Positions 48,021-58,479 of a stretch of 64,000 nucleotides of DNA are shown one piece after another. The notes beneath the pieces were generated by a model that worked only from the letters and a program-made list of their open reading frames with translations, had not been told where the DNA came from and did not search any database. Each line of letters opens with the position of its first letter. Positions within the stretch are counted from its first letter, which is position 1. This stretch comes from Reticulascus tulasneorum (taxonomy: Eukaryota; Ascomycota; Sordariomycetes; Glomerellales; Reticulascaceae), in contig LSAX01000007.1 in the NCBI GenBank assembly GCA_001557505.1, positions 2,356,001 to 2,420,000 on the forward strand, in the 5' to 3' direction. Both the position numbers and the translations under genes were made by a program.

Positions 48021-50277
48021 TCCGTGGCGGGTGCAGTGGCCCGGCCGGAACAAAAGCCACCTGCACCGTGGCCCTCCCAATTTATGGGTAGCCGGGGCCC
48101 CAGGCTGTGCCCAGAGTCTCAGTGCCCTTTTCTCCAGGCTTTTGGGGGTCCTCCCCCCTAAACCAACCTGTACTACCTACCTTAAACAGAGGGGGCCAAC
48201 AGGACGGGTCCGTACCAGCTCTCGATTCCAACGTCCGTCCCTCTCTCCTCCCAATACGCCTCCCCCCTTCATCTTGGTTACCCGCTAGACTAACCAGGTG
48301 CCTTGCATGATGAAATCGTCTGTGGCGTCCCTGGCCCTCTTCCCACGTTCATGGGATGTAACGCCGTTTGTTTTTCTGCTTGATGAATTATTAGTGTCCG
48401 CTTCGCTTGGTCTCGTGGGCATAACTACTATCGAACTTGGCTGCAGACCTGGACTGTGATCCTCCAAGCCTCCCCAAGGAGCTTGTTCCGGCGAACACTC
48501 CTGGGGCTGTCACCGTAATCAAAATAATGTACCTAGGGAGATGTAATATGTACGTAGTATCATCACATTCACATCTCCTGGGCCTGGGTGTGCTCTTGCA
48601 GCTGCGTCAAAGCTCATGCTTGACACGAACCCACCAGGCCAAACCTGTTGCTAGCCCTTTTCGAGATCCCAGGCCAGCAGCGGTGCTCGGTGTGGTTGTT
48701 ATTTTGTTGTCTCCCTGCCTGTCTCTCCCCCCCCCCCCCCCCGTCTTCTTTGCTCCTCTTATTCCTACGCCACATTTGTCTCCCGACTTCCTCTCTCTCT
48801 CCTTTTTGCGCGTGCTGTCAATTTACGGTCCAAGACAACCCGGACGTGTTCGGCTCTTGACCTTTCTTTTTCCCCCAAGTGGCCTTGCTTTTTGTTTTAT
48901 TTTTATTCTTATGCCATCATCCGAGTCAGTCTTGAAGACATTTTGGCCGCGTGCCATCCTTTCCTTCTGCACCGCGCAGCCGTGCCATTGTCTTGGGATC
49001 GCTACTCCAAACGAACGACCGCCCTTCCAACAAATCACCACCCTGCCCACGACCAACGAGTTTCGCAAATCATATTGACTGTTATTGGCAAACAACCTGC
49101 ACACACCTGCAAGCCCGCTGCTTGATTGTCTCTTGATCTGCCCATCTTCCGACGTTGGCAACGGGGTCCCAGAGCCTCTCCTTCCTCCATACACCCTGCC
49201 TTGCCTGCCCCCGTTCCGCAATTCTGAAACACCCTCAGTCCTCGCACCACGTTCATTGTGTGTCCTCGCACCACTCGATTCTCCACGTCTGCCTCGGAAC
49301 CCGAATTGCGATCTTCTGCTCTCGCCCCCCTCAGATACTTTTTTCGTTGTTTGTCCAGTCGTTCGTTCAATTCGTTTCCTCTCTGGACGCCGCCGTCTTG
49401 AGCATCGACGTCTTGTTATACATCACATCCGCCATCCACGAAGCTTCCGCAGCTTGCTTTCCAGCGTGGGAATACGTGCTCGTCAAGTCTCGAAACGTCA
49501 AGTGTACGTGATCTCCTTCTTGTCTACCCTACCTGCGACCCGGCTGTTTAGGTGTCCCTTGCTTAGGGGTGGCCCAAGGCGAAGCGACCCTCCCGGCCGG
49601 CCTATCTTGCCTCGTGCGGTTGGGACCGAATAGGCAAATTCCCTACGGCTTCTTCTTTCGCACTCTGGCCTGCACTACACCCTTTCCCCCCCTTCTCCCT
49701 GTTCCATGTTCTGCCACACCATACAGCTGACATTGACTCCTGGACTAGACAAGCTCTTCGTTTCTTACCTCGCTCACCTGTTCTTCCATCTAATCATTCA
49801 ACCTACAACCTACGGTCCTTAACCAAACAACGCACTCTTTTGCAACTTTTCATCTTTCTTTTGATTCTGTCTGAACGGCTGGAAGCTCTGTATAGACTTC
49901 GTTCATTCCCTTTAATGCTCATTCTACACCCCGGACACAAGCCTCACGGTTCCGCCGCCTCGCTTTGGAGTTGAGCAATCACTCGTTTGAGATACCCTAA
50001 CCAGTCATTTTCCCTCGGCCTAGCAATTGATCTCGCGAGCGAGACGAGACGAGACCAGTCGAATCTTGACGACCGCCATTTTCGTTTGTTATTCCACGAG
50101 GGCTATCGGACCCGTCGGCCTACGGCAAACCGCAGATATTTTACACATTTGGCGACGCCCCTGTTACGACATATGCAACTGATATAGGTGGAAGTGTGCG
50201 TCTCCAGGATTAGAAAGAGGAAGGGGAAAAAAGAGAGAGTCTGTTGGATGTCTCGGAAGCGATCTGGCGAGTACTAA

Positions 50278-53140
50278 ATGAGTCAACCCCAAAATGGACG
50301 AGATATGGATCGACCATCAGCTGCAGGGGGATCCGTCAGGAGGGCGAGAGAGAGAGCCCAAGCTGGATTGCCACCGGAGGACAATTTCAACCGAAGACCT
50401 CAGCAAGCCCCAATGATCCGTCAGGCTCCAGAGCCGCGCCGTCCGGTCGGTGGATCGACTGCAGGACAATCAAGACTTCCACGACCGCAAGCTCCGGCAG
50501 CGTTACAAAACAGGGAGGGAGGGATTGGCACGGCGATATCTAGGCCGACACAGATTCCCCAGTGGCCGCTACCCGGTCCTATTCCATCCCCGGCGAGTTC
50601 GTCGGATTCCGAGCCATACCGTCCACCGCCTGGACGATCACAGGCGCCACAACGACCACCACGTCCGAGCAGAGTACCATCAATACTCGATAGCTCGCGC
50701 ATCCAGGATCATACTCCAGTTTTTCAGTATCAACCACAAATCGACAGAGACTCGACGATCAGCCAAGATCCAACAACGCCTTCGTCGAGACCAGACACCA
50801 TCTCTTCCACAGGATCAATACCAGACTTTCCGATGCCAGTGACGCTGCCTCCTCCACCGCCGCCACCAGTCGCTCCGCCGAGGAGAAGTGTCGGTCTGGG
50901 ACCACCGCCGTCTGCTAGGAGAGGAGCCTCGTCATTCTACTCCAACGCTTCGTTCGTGTCGCCCATTCCGGAGGAGAGTCCTCGATCAAGATCGCACGCG
51001 TCATTTGCTGGATCACTTGCTGGATCCTTCGCTTCCAGTGCTGCAATGCCTGAGAGCTGGGGGACACAATCGCCAGGACTAAGCCCCCATTATCCGGATG
51101 CATTTTTCGAGGACAACATGACGGAGGACGGGATTCCATCACAGTACGAAGAAGGAGACGATGAGAGCAGGCTGGTTCGGAGTGCTAGCATTGGGAAGAG
51201 GGGGAAACCTGCAATAGTAATGAACAGAGGTGCAAGTGGAGGAAACGGTGCTGATTCGATACCGATAACACGACCGGCGCCAACGCCAATGCAGCGGGGA
51301 GGAGACGACGACGACGGGCCATTTTCGGATAGAACAGCCTATCTCGATATCTCTTCCAGCTCGTCGGGAACGCTTCCAACCATTAGGTCGACCGCTCCCC
51401 CTCCACCAGTGACAGCGGGCGCCATGCTTGGCGCATTCGCAGCTGCTAGCGCCGCCGACCCCGCCGATATCAGAAAGGCCACCCCATCGCCACGACCGTT
51501 TAATCGATTCTCAGCAATCCGACAACCACCAAAGCTCGATATGGACTCCGTCAAGGCCATGGAGTCCAGAGGGAGTATGACGAGTTTGCCTGATCTCATC
51601 AGACGCGCCACTCGCTTAGCGGCGATGATGGACCGAGGACGAAGACCAGCCAGCCGTTTTGACGACCTTAATGATTGGCCCGACGAGAAGGCTTACGACC
51701 GGGATGGGGAGAAGGAAATGTCAAGTGAGTCTTGAAGCTTGTCCTTCTACTATTGCGATTGCTAACAGCTGAACAGTGGACGGCCGCCATCAATCCGGCT
51801 TTTCAGACATGCTAGCCGCGTTTCCTCCCCCAGCGGCAACCCGTCAAAGTCGGGGCAGTTGGTTTGCTAGACAGTCGACTTCTTCGTGGCCCCTTGCCCC
51901 AGGTCGAGGTCAAACGCCACAAGCACAAGCAGCTGCCGCAAGGTCTCCTGGCTCGCCAGAATCGGACGAAGTATCAAACAAAAAACGCCGACGATGCTGT
52001 GGCCTGCCTCTGTGGGGCATCCTCCTCCTAGCCATTGTACTGCTGGGTATCATTGCGGCTGCGATCATTGTTCCGCTAGAATTCTTTGTCTTCCGTCGTA
52101 GCAATGCCAACGCTCCCGCTCCCGAGCCGGCGCTCTCTCAGTGCCAGAACCAACTGCAATGCGAAAACGGTGGCACCAACGTGATATCGCAGGGCATATG
52201 CTCCTGCATCTGCACAAACGGATTTACCGGGGCGACCTGCACTGTTGCGGGAGCAGAAGGCTGCACGACCACCAACCTCGTCCTGATGGCGGACGATACT
52301 AATATCGATAATGTCACCCTCGGCCAGGCGATCCCGCGCCTCATTCAACAAGCTCAAACTAATTTCACCGTTCCCCTCTCGGGGACCGCCATCCTGGCCA
52401 AGTTCAATACCGAGAGCCTTTCCTGCATTGCGCAGAACTCACTAGTCACATTCGACGGGCGATCCACCCGCATGGGAGACGCCAACTCAGAGGTGATTGC
52501 GAACGAAGCTGTCGATGCCGTGGTGCAAGCGGCGGCCTTCGTTTCCGTATCTGTCATCACAGTCCTGCCTGGGACTGAGACTACCATCACGCTCGACGCC
52601 AGCGAAACGGGGGCAGTAGGGGATACTGGCGATGTTGTCGTCATCGCAGGGTTTACCACGATTATCCCCCCATTCACTCGGTCAACACTGTTCTTGACGT
52701 TCAGGTCGACACCGACTCCGTCCCCTACGACAGGCACAACAACCGTCACAGTGACGACCACTCTGGCGACTCCCACAGCCACTTTCACGGTGACGGAGGA
52801 AGTGCTCGACTTTGCGCGTGTCGCCGTTCTCTTCATCCTGCAGCAAGAAACATTACAAGACGCCACGACGGCGCAAACAAATCTGCAGCGGTTCTTCAGC
52901 AACGCAAGCCAAGGAAGCCGCATGCAGGTGGGAGGCGTCACACAAGAACAGGCCGTGAAGGTGGACCTGGGCGGTGGCAACTCGGTTGACTTGGTGCATT
53001 TCCTCGTCGATGTGTCGGGTGGAAGAGCTGGGCGCCTCGGCAAACGAGAAATGACCGGTATCGCGGAACAAGTCAACGCTCACCAGGCGGAGATGCTCAT
53101 CCGACGAAGCGGCGGTGTTCACATGATGAGGGGGGGATGA
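50278..53140 (+). CDS. Large single-pass membrane protein with EGF-like module
   Basis: Two exons, 50278-51724 and 51777-53140 (52-bp intron, branch GCTAAC); product 936 aa. Residues 1-555 are a Pro/Ser/Arg-rich, disordered cytosolic region with polyproline (PMPVTLPPPPPPP), possible SH3/profilin sites. After KKRRRCC comes a single membrane helix (about 558-588, GLPLWGILLLAIVLLG...). Outside follows an EGF-like module with six cysteines at 605, 611, 624, 626, 628 and 637 and the NGFTGATC signature, then a domain of ~200 residues, a Thr/Ser/Pro-rich stretch (O-glycosylation likely) and a conserved C-terminal block. The positive charges before the helix put the long N-terminus inside (type II). 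Homologues are annotated 'EGF domain protein' in fungi, with roles unknown; signalling at the cell wall is inference. Confidence 0.85.
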
Positions 53141-53880
53141 AGCATGTACAAACGGCAGCCGATGAGTGGGAAGGCGCTTCTTTTTGGGTTGATATATGAG
53201 GACTAACGAGGATGAGTGGGACGTCTATCTGTCCATGGGGAGAGGAGGGAGGCAGACAGAGGGAGAGGGAGAGGGAGAGGGAGAGGCAGTAATATCGAAT
53301 CGGCCGGCATGACGAGCAAACGAGTGGACAAACCGTCCACCGCCACTGCGTCGCGTCGTCGGGCGACGATGTTGTACAAAACCATTGACTTTTGCTTTTC
53401 TTCAAGTTTTCCACTGGAGGGAATCACAAGTATTGCATCTGCTCGCGAAAAAGCGAGGGAGCCAGTACATAGGGCGTTTTAGCCATGGTGTATAGTCGGG
53501 ATGGGTTTTGGAGGGGTGTCGCGAAAGACCACCCTCCCCCCATGTTTGTAGATACCATCAATACCAATTGAAACCAATTGAAAGATATAAATGAAATCCA
53601 GGTTCAGCCTCCGCATTTTAGCTCTGGAATGTTTCGGGAAGAAGTCGCTGTCGGACTTATTCACAGTGCCTAATTCACACCATGTGTCGAACCTCGTAAT
53701 GTCAATCATGGCTCATCGCCCCGGCCTAAAATGCCGTCTGCAATTCTTTTTCATCTTATGAGCCATGTCAGCCATTTTTGGCTTATAGTTAATGTCCAGC
53801 TGCTTGATTACTTACCTGGTAAATCGCTCCTCAGGCTGCTCAACAGCAAGGCAATCTATTCGCTTGCTCTTCTGCAGACT
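53141..53880. other. Convergent intergenic region with (GGGAGA)4
   Basis: Contains the 3' UTR of the EGF-like gene and, at 53261-53286, four tandem GGGAGA units. No gene seen before the ankyrin relic begins. Confidence 0.6.
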
Positions 53881-53886
53881 CTGTCA

Positions 53887-54111
53887 ACTACCTAGCTTGA
53901 AAACGAGTCTCCTGTAACCCTCACATATAGCCTGCATAAGGGCGAGCCCACGATCGCCCTGTGAACATAGATTGACACACTTCTCAACTTGCTTGATGGT
54001 AAGCCTCTCATGCCCGCTCCGTATAATCTCTGTGAGGGCAGGCCCGTTGTGGTGCTGTCAATTGGGATCGGCACCACTCTCAACTAGTCTGACGGCAGGC
54101 ATCCCATCTCC
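53887..54111 (-). pseudogene. Decayed ankyrin-repeat segment
   Basis: In one continuous minus-strand frame the translation reads AVRLVESGADPN, stop, QHHNGPALTEIIRSGHERL, TIKQVEKCVNLCSQGDRGLA, then LMQAICEGYRRLVFKL and another stop. This matches the ankyrin pattern (LLxxGADPN, xxGxTxLxxAIxxGHExLVxLL, then the next repeat) over two to three repeats at about 30-residue spacing. Two in-frame TGA codons and missing LL pairs show it is no longer translated as such. It lies 130 bp downstream of the HET gene on the same strand. HET domains fused to ankyrin repeats are a known fungal architecture, so this could be the lost C-terminus of that gene or the remains of a neighbour. Beyond 54111 and below 53887 the resemblance fades. 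Confidence 0.65.
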
Positions 54112-54238
54112 GGTATTTGTGGCTTCTAGGGTCAAAGATTCCGCGGTATTATGTTTTATTCTTCTCGACTCATACGGCAACCGGGTCTTCCAACTCGGCT
54201 TGAATTGCCAACGGAATTTAGTACAGGAAGAGCTAGAC

Positions 54239-57200
54239 TTATCGTATAGTCACTGTGCGTCTTCCCTTTTTGTTTGGAATAACATCGTCTAGGCACACTC
54301 CCACGATCCTATACTGATCCGACGGATGGTTTCTGCATATCAGCAGGTTCCCCGGGCCTCCAGTTTCCACGTACCCGTAGTCTTTCTTCTTGTTTTCCAT
54401 GTCGTGGGTGGCCTCCTCACTTAGCAGGGCCCTGCCGCTGGGCCACAGGAACATGGGGACTACCGGCCTGCCAACCCTTGTGGTCCTGCAGCTGGTGGAA
54501 AACGATTTGTGGGAGTCGATGTCGCCTCCAAACGCTACCAGGTTGAATGTCTTGCCTTCGTCTCCAATGGGCAAACTCCCGAGTCCATCTCGCAGAACGA
54601 CCCTGTTGTCCCTGCCCAGGGTCTTGAAGGTGTCGCCGAGGAAACACCCCTCCATTGCGATTATGGCTTCAAATATCAATGGAAACGGAGCAATTATGGT
54701 GCATCCGCAGTTCACGAGAACTTCACACGAAATTCCCGCGGTGCTTTCGGTCGAAAGGCGGGATCCGCAGCTGGATAGATCTACCATCCTGTAATTCATC
54801 GACAAGTTATGGGCCCTGAGTACGGGGTTTTCCCAAGCGGTGCCGCTCACGCATCTGTCTATCCACCCGGTGGATTTCGTATTGAAGTTGCTGCTGTACC
54901 ACTCTGGTTGGAGCTTGGAAAGCAGTCTCCTTCTATACTCAACGACGTCTCTGCCGGGGTCTAGGAAACTCCCCAAGATAGTTGCACATTGCACCAGCAC
55001 CCTGGCGGTCTCGTCTCCGGCCACGTTGGTGGGTTGATCGTCAGTGGGTATCGGTTTTCTGGAGAAGAAAGAGGTCTTCACTGCCTTCCCGCAGTTGCAG
55101 CCTTTAAAGACAAAATGAAAGTCAGTGTCTGGCGCCTGACCGAGTGTAATCTGGATATACTTCTGCGGGACTCCGGTAATGCCGGTCACCGCCGTGGCTC
55201 CCGCTTTGCCTTTTTCTGCTAGGCGTCCCAGTCTGATTATCCCGGCGAAGAAGTCGGTATTTCTGTTCACACTCTTGCGTTTCGCCACCGGTATCCAGTT
55301 CCACTCGTCCCTCTCCCCACTATTTACTGCGAGCCTGGTCCACGCATGACCTGTCTTGATGGACAGCTGCTTGAAGAAATTGAACGAGATTGTTTCTATA
55401 TCGTCTCCAGACAACTCCCTCTTCACCTCCTCCGGGGTGAATAGCCCGTCGAAGATTTCTAGGAGCCCCTCAAAGATAGACCCCTCATACGGGGCCAGTC
55501 GAGGCCCTATGGAATAAACCGAGAATATGTTGCTTATTCCTTCGTAGTTCTGGTGCCACCAGTTACGGCCTCCGTACATAATATCGATTCTCGCACTGCT
55601 AATCCCCTGGAGCTGTATCCGTAGGTTATCGAGGGACTGTCTATCCTCCTCTATCATCCTTAATATCGCGCTAACGGATTCGTTGTTTATGCCCCTGCTT
55701 TCAAGCATCCACTGCTGTAGCTTATGCGTCTTATCCAGAGCATGTGTGACTAGGTCTATCAAGACAGGGAGCCCCCCTATACCTATACAAGATATGTTCT
55801 CGTGGTTTATTGCCCACACGGTTATGTTCTTTCCCAGTATCATTTCCCGGAATGTCCACACACTAGAGAAGTACGGGTTTTCAAACAGTGAGCGGACGTG
55901 GTTGATACATGTCGAGTAGCAGCTTAGCACACCTATGTCGATGCCCGCCGACTTGGCCGTTGACTTGTCTACGCCAAAGGTCCAATCCTTGTTTGCCCAT
56001 GCGGACAGGCGGATATTATCATTCTCAGTTAGACTTGGAGCCTCCGAGGCGAGCGTCACCCCATGCATATGGGATGTGACATGGTCGATAAACTTCAAGT
56101 TGTCCAAGGTGTCCTTTGGGTTCCAGACTTCATGTGTGTCGATCATAATGTGACACATGCGGGCGTTCCTGAAGTACTCGGATATCTTGGATACTTCTGC
56201 GGCCACCTCGCTCTGGTCGTACTGGTTTATGCACAAGCTGCCCACCCACATGTACTGCACGCCGGAGCTGACAAACAGCCCCTGGATCTCTGTCAACTCC
56301 TGCCTAGATATTGTCACGGCCCAGTCTAAGCCATCTATGCTGACGAGGTGTGGGGCTACCAAGTTGCCACATCGGTTGGAGATTAGATCGAAATGGTTCA
56401 CTTCAGAAGATCGGGGTTCGAAGACGAAGAATTTCCCATTCTTGCGGCCCAGGAGCCTCAGGGGGAGAATGGACGCCGTCGCAGGGGAGGGATCCTCCCC
56501 CGGCACTCTTCCAGACACTCGGTTTTCCGTCTCCATCAATTGCACCTCCGGCCATTTCATCAGCTGCGCTGAATTGCCTGCTTGGCCCTGCCCGTGACTG
56601 GGCTGAGCCTCGGGCTGTTCGAGAACATCGGAGCCTCGAATGAGTTCCGGGGTTTCAGTGGAAACTATATTTTTCGTTAGTCTGCTTTAGAGACTAGCTG
56701 GAGTGATACCTACAAGAAGCTGGGTCCTGCATCTCACCCGTGAGTAGAGCATCCTTAATCTCCCTTTTGAGTCGGCGGATCGCGTTCCCCCTGCCCTCGC
56801 CGTAGATAGGCGAGATGAACACGCCGAAAATGCCCAGAAGAGAGTATGCCCAGTCTTCTTCACGGGTGGTCTGGCGGCCTTCTGCCCATTTGAAGCGCTC
56901 TTCGATGTTGAAGCGAGCAAGAGGAGTCCCTTGAAGCACCTCGATGGGGATCCCCGTGATGCCGTGGATTTGCTGCTGCAGAGATGTTTTGTCGCCAAGC
57001 AGCATGCCATCGCGAGCAAAAAACTGGACCGACTCTGGGGCTACGAGCTCCTGAAGTGTCCACCCGCGAGTAAACCATTTGCTCAGGCGGAAAGCCGAAT
57101 CCCAAGACGAACTGGGCAGCGGGCTACCCTGCTCATGGCTCGTGGCCACAACATCCGACAGGTATACGTAGCACCGAGCGGCTTCGCGGTACCAGCGAAA

Positions 57201-57488
57201 CATGGAATTGATAGCTTCGGACAGCTCGGTGCTGTTTGTCTTATCGATGCAGCAGGTGTCGACCCAGAAGTACGAAAACCCGTCCTGCCGTGCTTGGTTG
57301 GCGCAAAAGCGGATCTTCTCATAGCCAGCCTTGTCCTTCTCAGTGCGGTTCATGAAGTCTTGGAAGGTCACTTCTTCACCATCTAGTCCCCATGTGTGCG
57401 AAAGTATAACGTATGAGGGCACATTGCCACCAACCGTGTACTTCGTCAAGCTAATCTCGTCATCGTCGTCGCGCCTCAAGAGTCGCAT
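54239..57488 (-). CDS. Tandem HET-domain protein (heterokaryon-incompatibility type)
   Basis: Two exons, 57488-56714 and 56664-54239, joined by a 49-bp intron (GTAGGT donor, CTAAC branch, ATATAG acceptor) that restores one frame; product 1066 aa. N-terminal HET domain: MRLLRRDDDDEISL, YVILSHTWG near 27, VTFQDF, YFWVDTCCIDK near 73, FRWYREAARCYVYLSDV, FTRGWTLQELVAPESV near 145, then REEDWAYSLLGIFGV and PIYGEGRGNAIRRL near 230. A short Gln/Pro linker follows. Residues ~294-1066 open with a second, diverged HET-like block (LDWAVTISRQELTEIQGL, YMWVGSLCINQYDQSE, EYFRNARMCHIMID) and a long conserved C-terminal region with Cys/Gly clusters. HET proteins trigger cell death after non-self fusion; the death-inducing HET folds appear intact. 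Read singly, the two open frames would be called two genes. Ankyrin and DUF4470 relics flank it. Confidence 0.85.
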
Positions 57489-57832
57489 TGTTACCCGCGG
57501 AATCCTCCCCAGCTAGAAGGCTGCCTACGATGGACAATGGCCGGTTAGACGGACTTGTTGAATGTGACTATTGAGGCTACCAATAGAGGTGTATGAGAGA
57601 AGGATATGTAGAATCCGAGGTAGGGTATTGAAAGCATTGTCCATATAAATGTAAATCGTTCATCCACCATTAACGCGCGATGTGTAGCCTTGCTGGTGCT
57701 GCAGCCCATCACATGATCCAATACCCATTTACAGACGCAAGCCCTTAACTCGCTGCATACGCCACCACCCGCCAAGAAAAGGGGCCCTGGAGTAAAAGTC
57801 AATGGGCCGCTACTTAACCGCGCGTGGAGACT
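57489..57832. other. Promoter of the HET gene
   Basis: About 340 bp between the HET start codon and the end of the DUF4470-like relic upstream of it. Nothing coding is recognised, and no regulatory site can be named. Confidence 0.5.
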
Positions 57833-58479
57833 TCAGGGTATGACAAAAGTATGTCCATCCCACGACGAACGCTCCAGGGCCGCTCTCAGAGATCGCCCTC
57901 CGAATGTCCAAGTCTTTCCCCCAAAGGAAGGTTGGTGGCTTGCCCTTGATCTTTTCGCGACCACTTACCACGAAAGGTCGAATCGTATTCTGGAGAAGGT
58001 CAAGGTTTGATTTCTGTAACAGAGCCGAGTACCAGATATAAATCATGCGATCGGCTGTTCTCGTCGAGATTCCGTGCTTCACGATCCTGAATGGGGGCCA
58101 ATTATCGCCATGGAGGTCTTCTGCAGGCGGAATATACCGTCAACGTCACATTTTGATAGTCGCATGTCGTCGAGGATGCTCGGAATACGATAATGTTTTG
58201 CACTCGTCAGGCTAAACTGCCGTTGCTGTATTCAAGGAGCCGCATCCCTTCTCCGAACTACCTCTCCAAGGTACGTTCCAGTTTGTGGGCCTGTCTACCT
58301 TCAAACAAAAGAAGGTAAGAGGCCGGGTCTCGAGAAGGGCAGGCAGATAGAATGCCTCGCTCTCGAGCAGCGGGAGAAGCTTTACTTGTTGTGGATGTGA
58401 GCCCCATAGCGGCTTGTTCTGGACGTAAATTCACAGCTAAAACGCGGAAGCTGAAGCTGAATTTCATTGTACGTCCCAA
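57833..58479 (-). pseudogene. Frameshifted DUF4470-like pseudogene
   Basis: Coding resemblance runs through three reading frames on the minus strand. 58479-58258 gives an N-terminal part with LLLFEGRQAHKLERTLE. About 58220-58115 gives HYRIPSILDDMRLSKCDVDG in another frame. 58139-57920 gives WPPFRIVKHGI and RMIYIWYSALL, then LLQNTIRPFV and KIKGKPP. After a run of five Cs at 57918-57922 the frame shifts again to GKTWTFGGRSLRAALERSSW, ending at a TGA at 57833-57835. The ordered pieces 'D-R-x-IHxWYSA', 'xxKIxxKP' and 'SKTWTFGxRSLR' are the marks of fungal DUF4470 proteins, which often carry a MYND zinc finger. A stop (58258) and at least two frame changes make it non-functional. Individual shifts could be sequencing errors, but not all of them are likely to be. 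Confidence 0.65.

Larger units (their letters stand above)
45364..50277. other. 4.9-kb gene-free region with simple repeats and long leader
   Basis: No gene I can support. Between 46.5 and 47.5 kb the minus strand has long overlapping open frames (280 and 218 aa) in two registers, but the translations are low-complexity and repeat-derived. C11 at 47822-47832 and C17 at 48728-48744 interrupt the region. From about 48.6 kb to 50.2 kb the plus strand is persistently CT-rich, as expected for a promoter and a very long leader of the EGF-like gene that starts at 50278. Confidence 0.45.

Noticed and set aside
48437..49633. Plus-strand open frames of 213 and 182 aa
   Set aside because: Compositionally they are Leu/Pro/Ser strings from CT-rich leader sequence, with no family resemblance.
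54239..56560. Separate 773-aa gene starting at 56560
   Set aside because: The frame stays open 34 codons further upstream to an acceptor site that joins in phase to the N-terminal HET exon.
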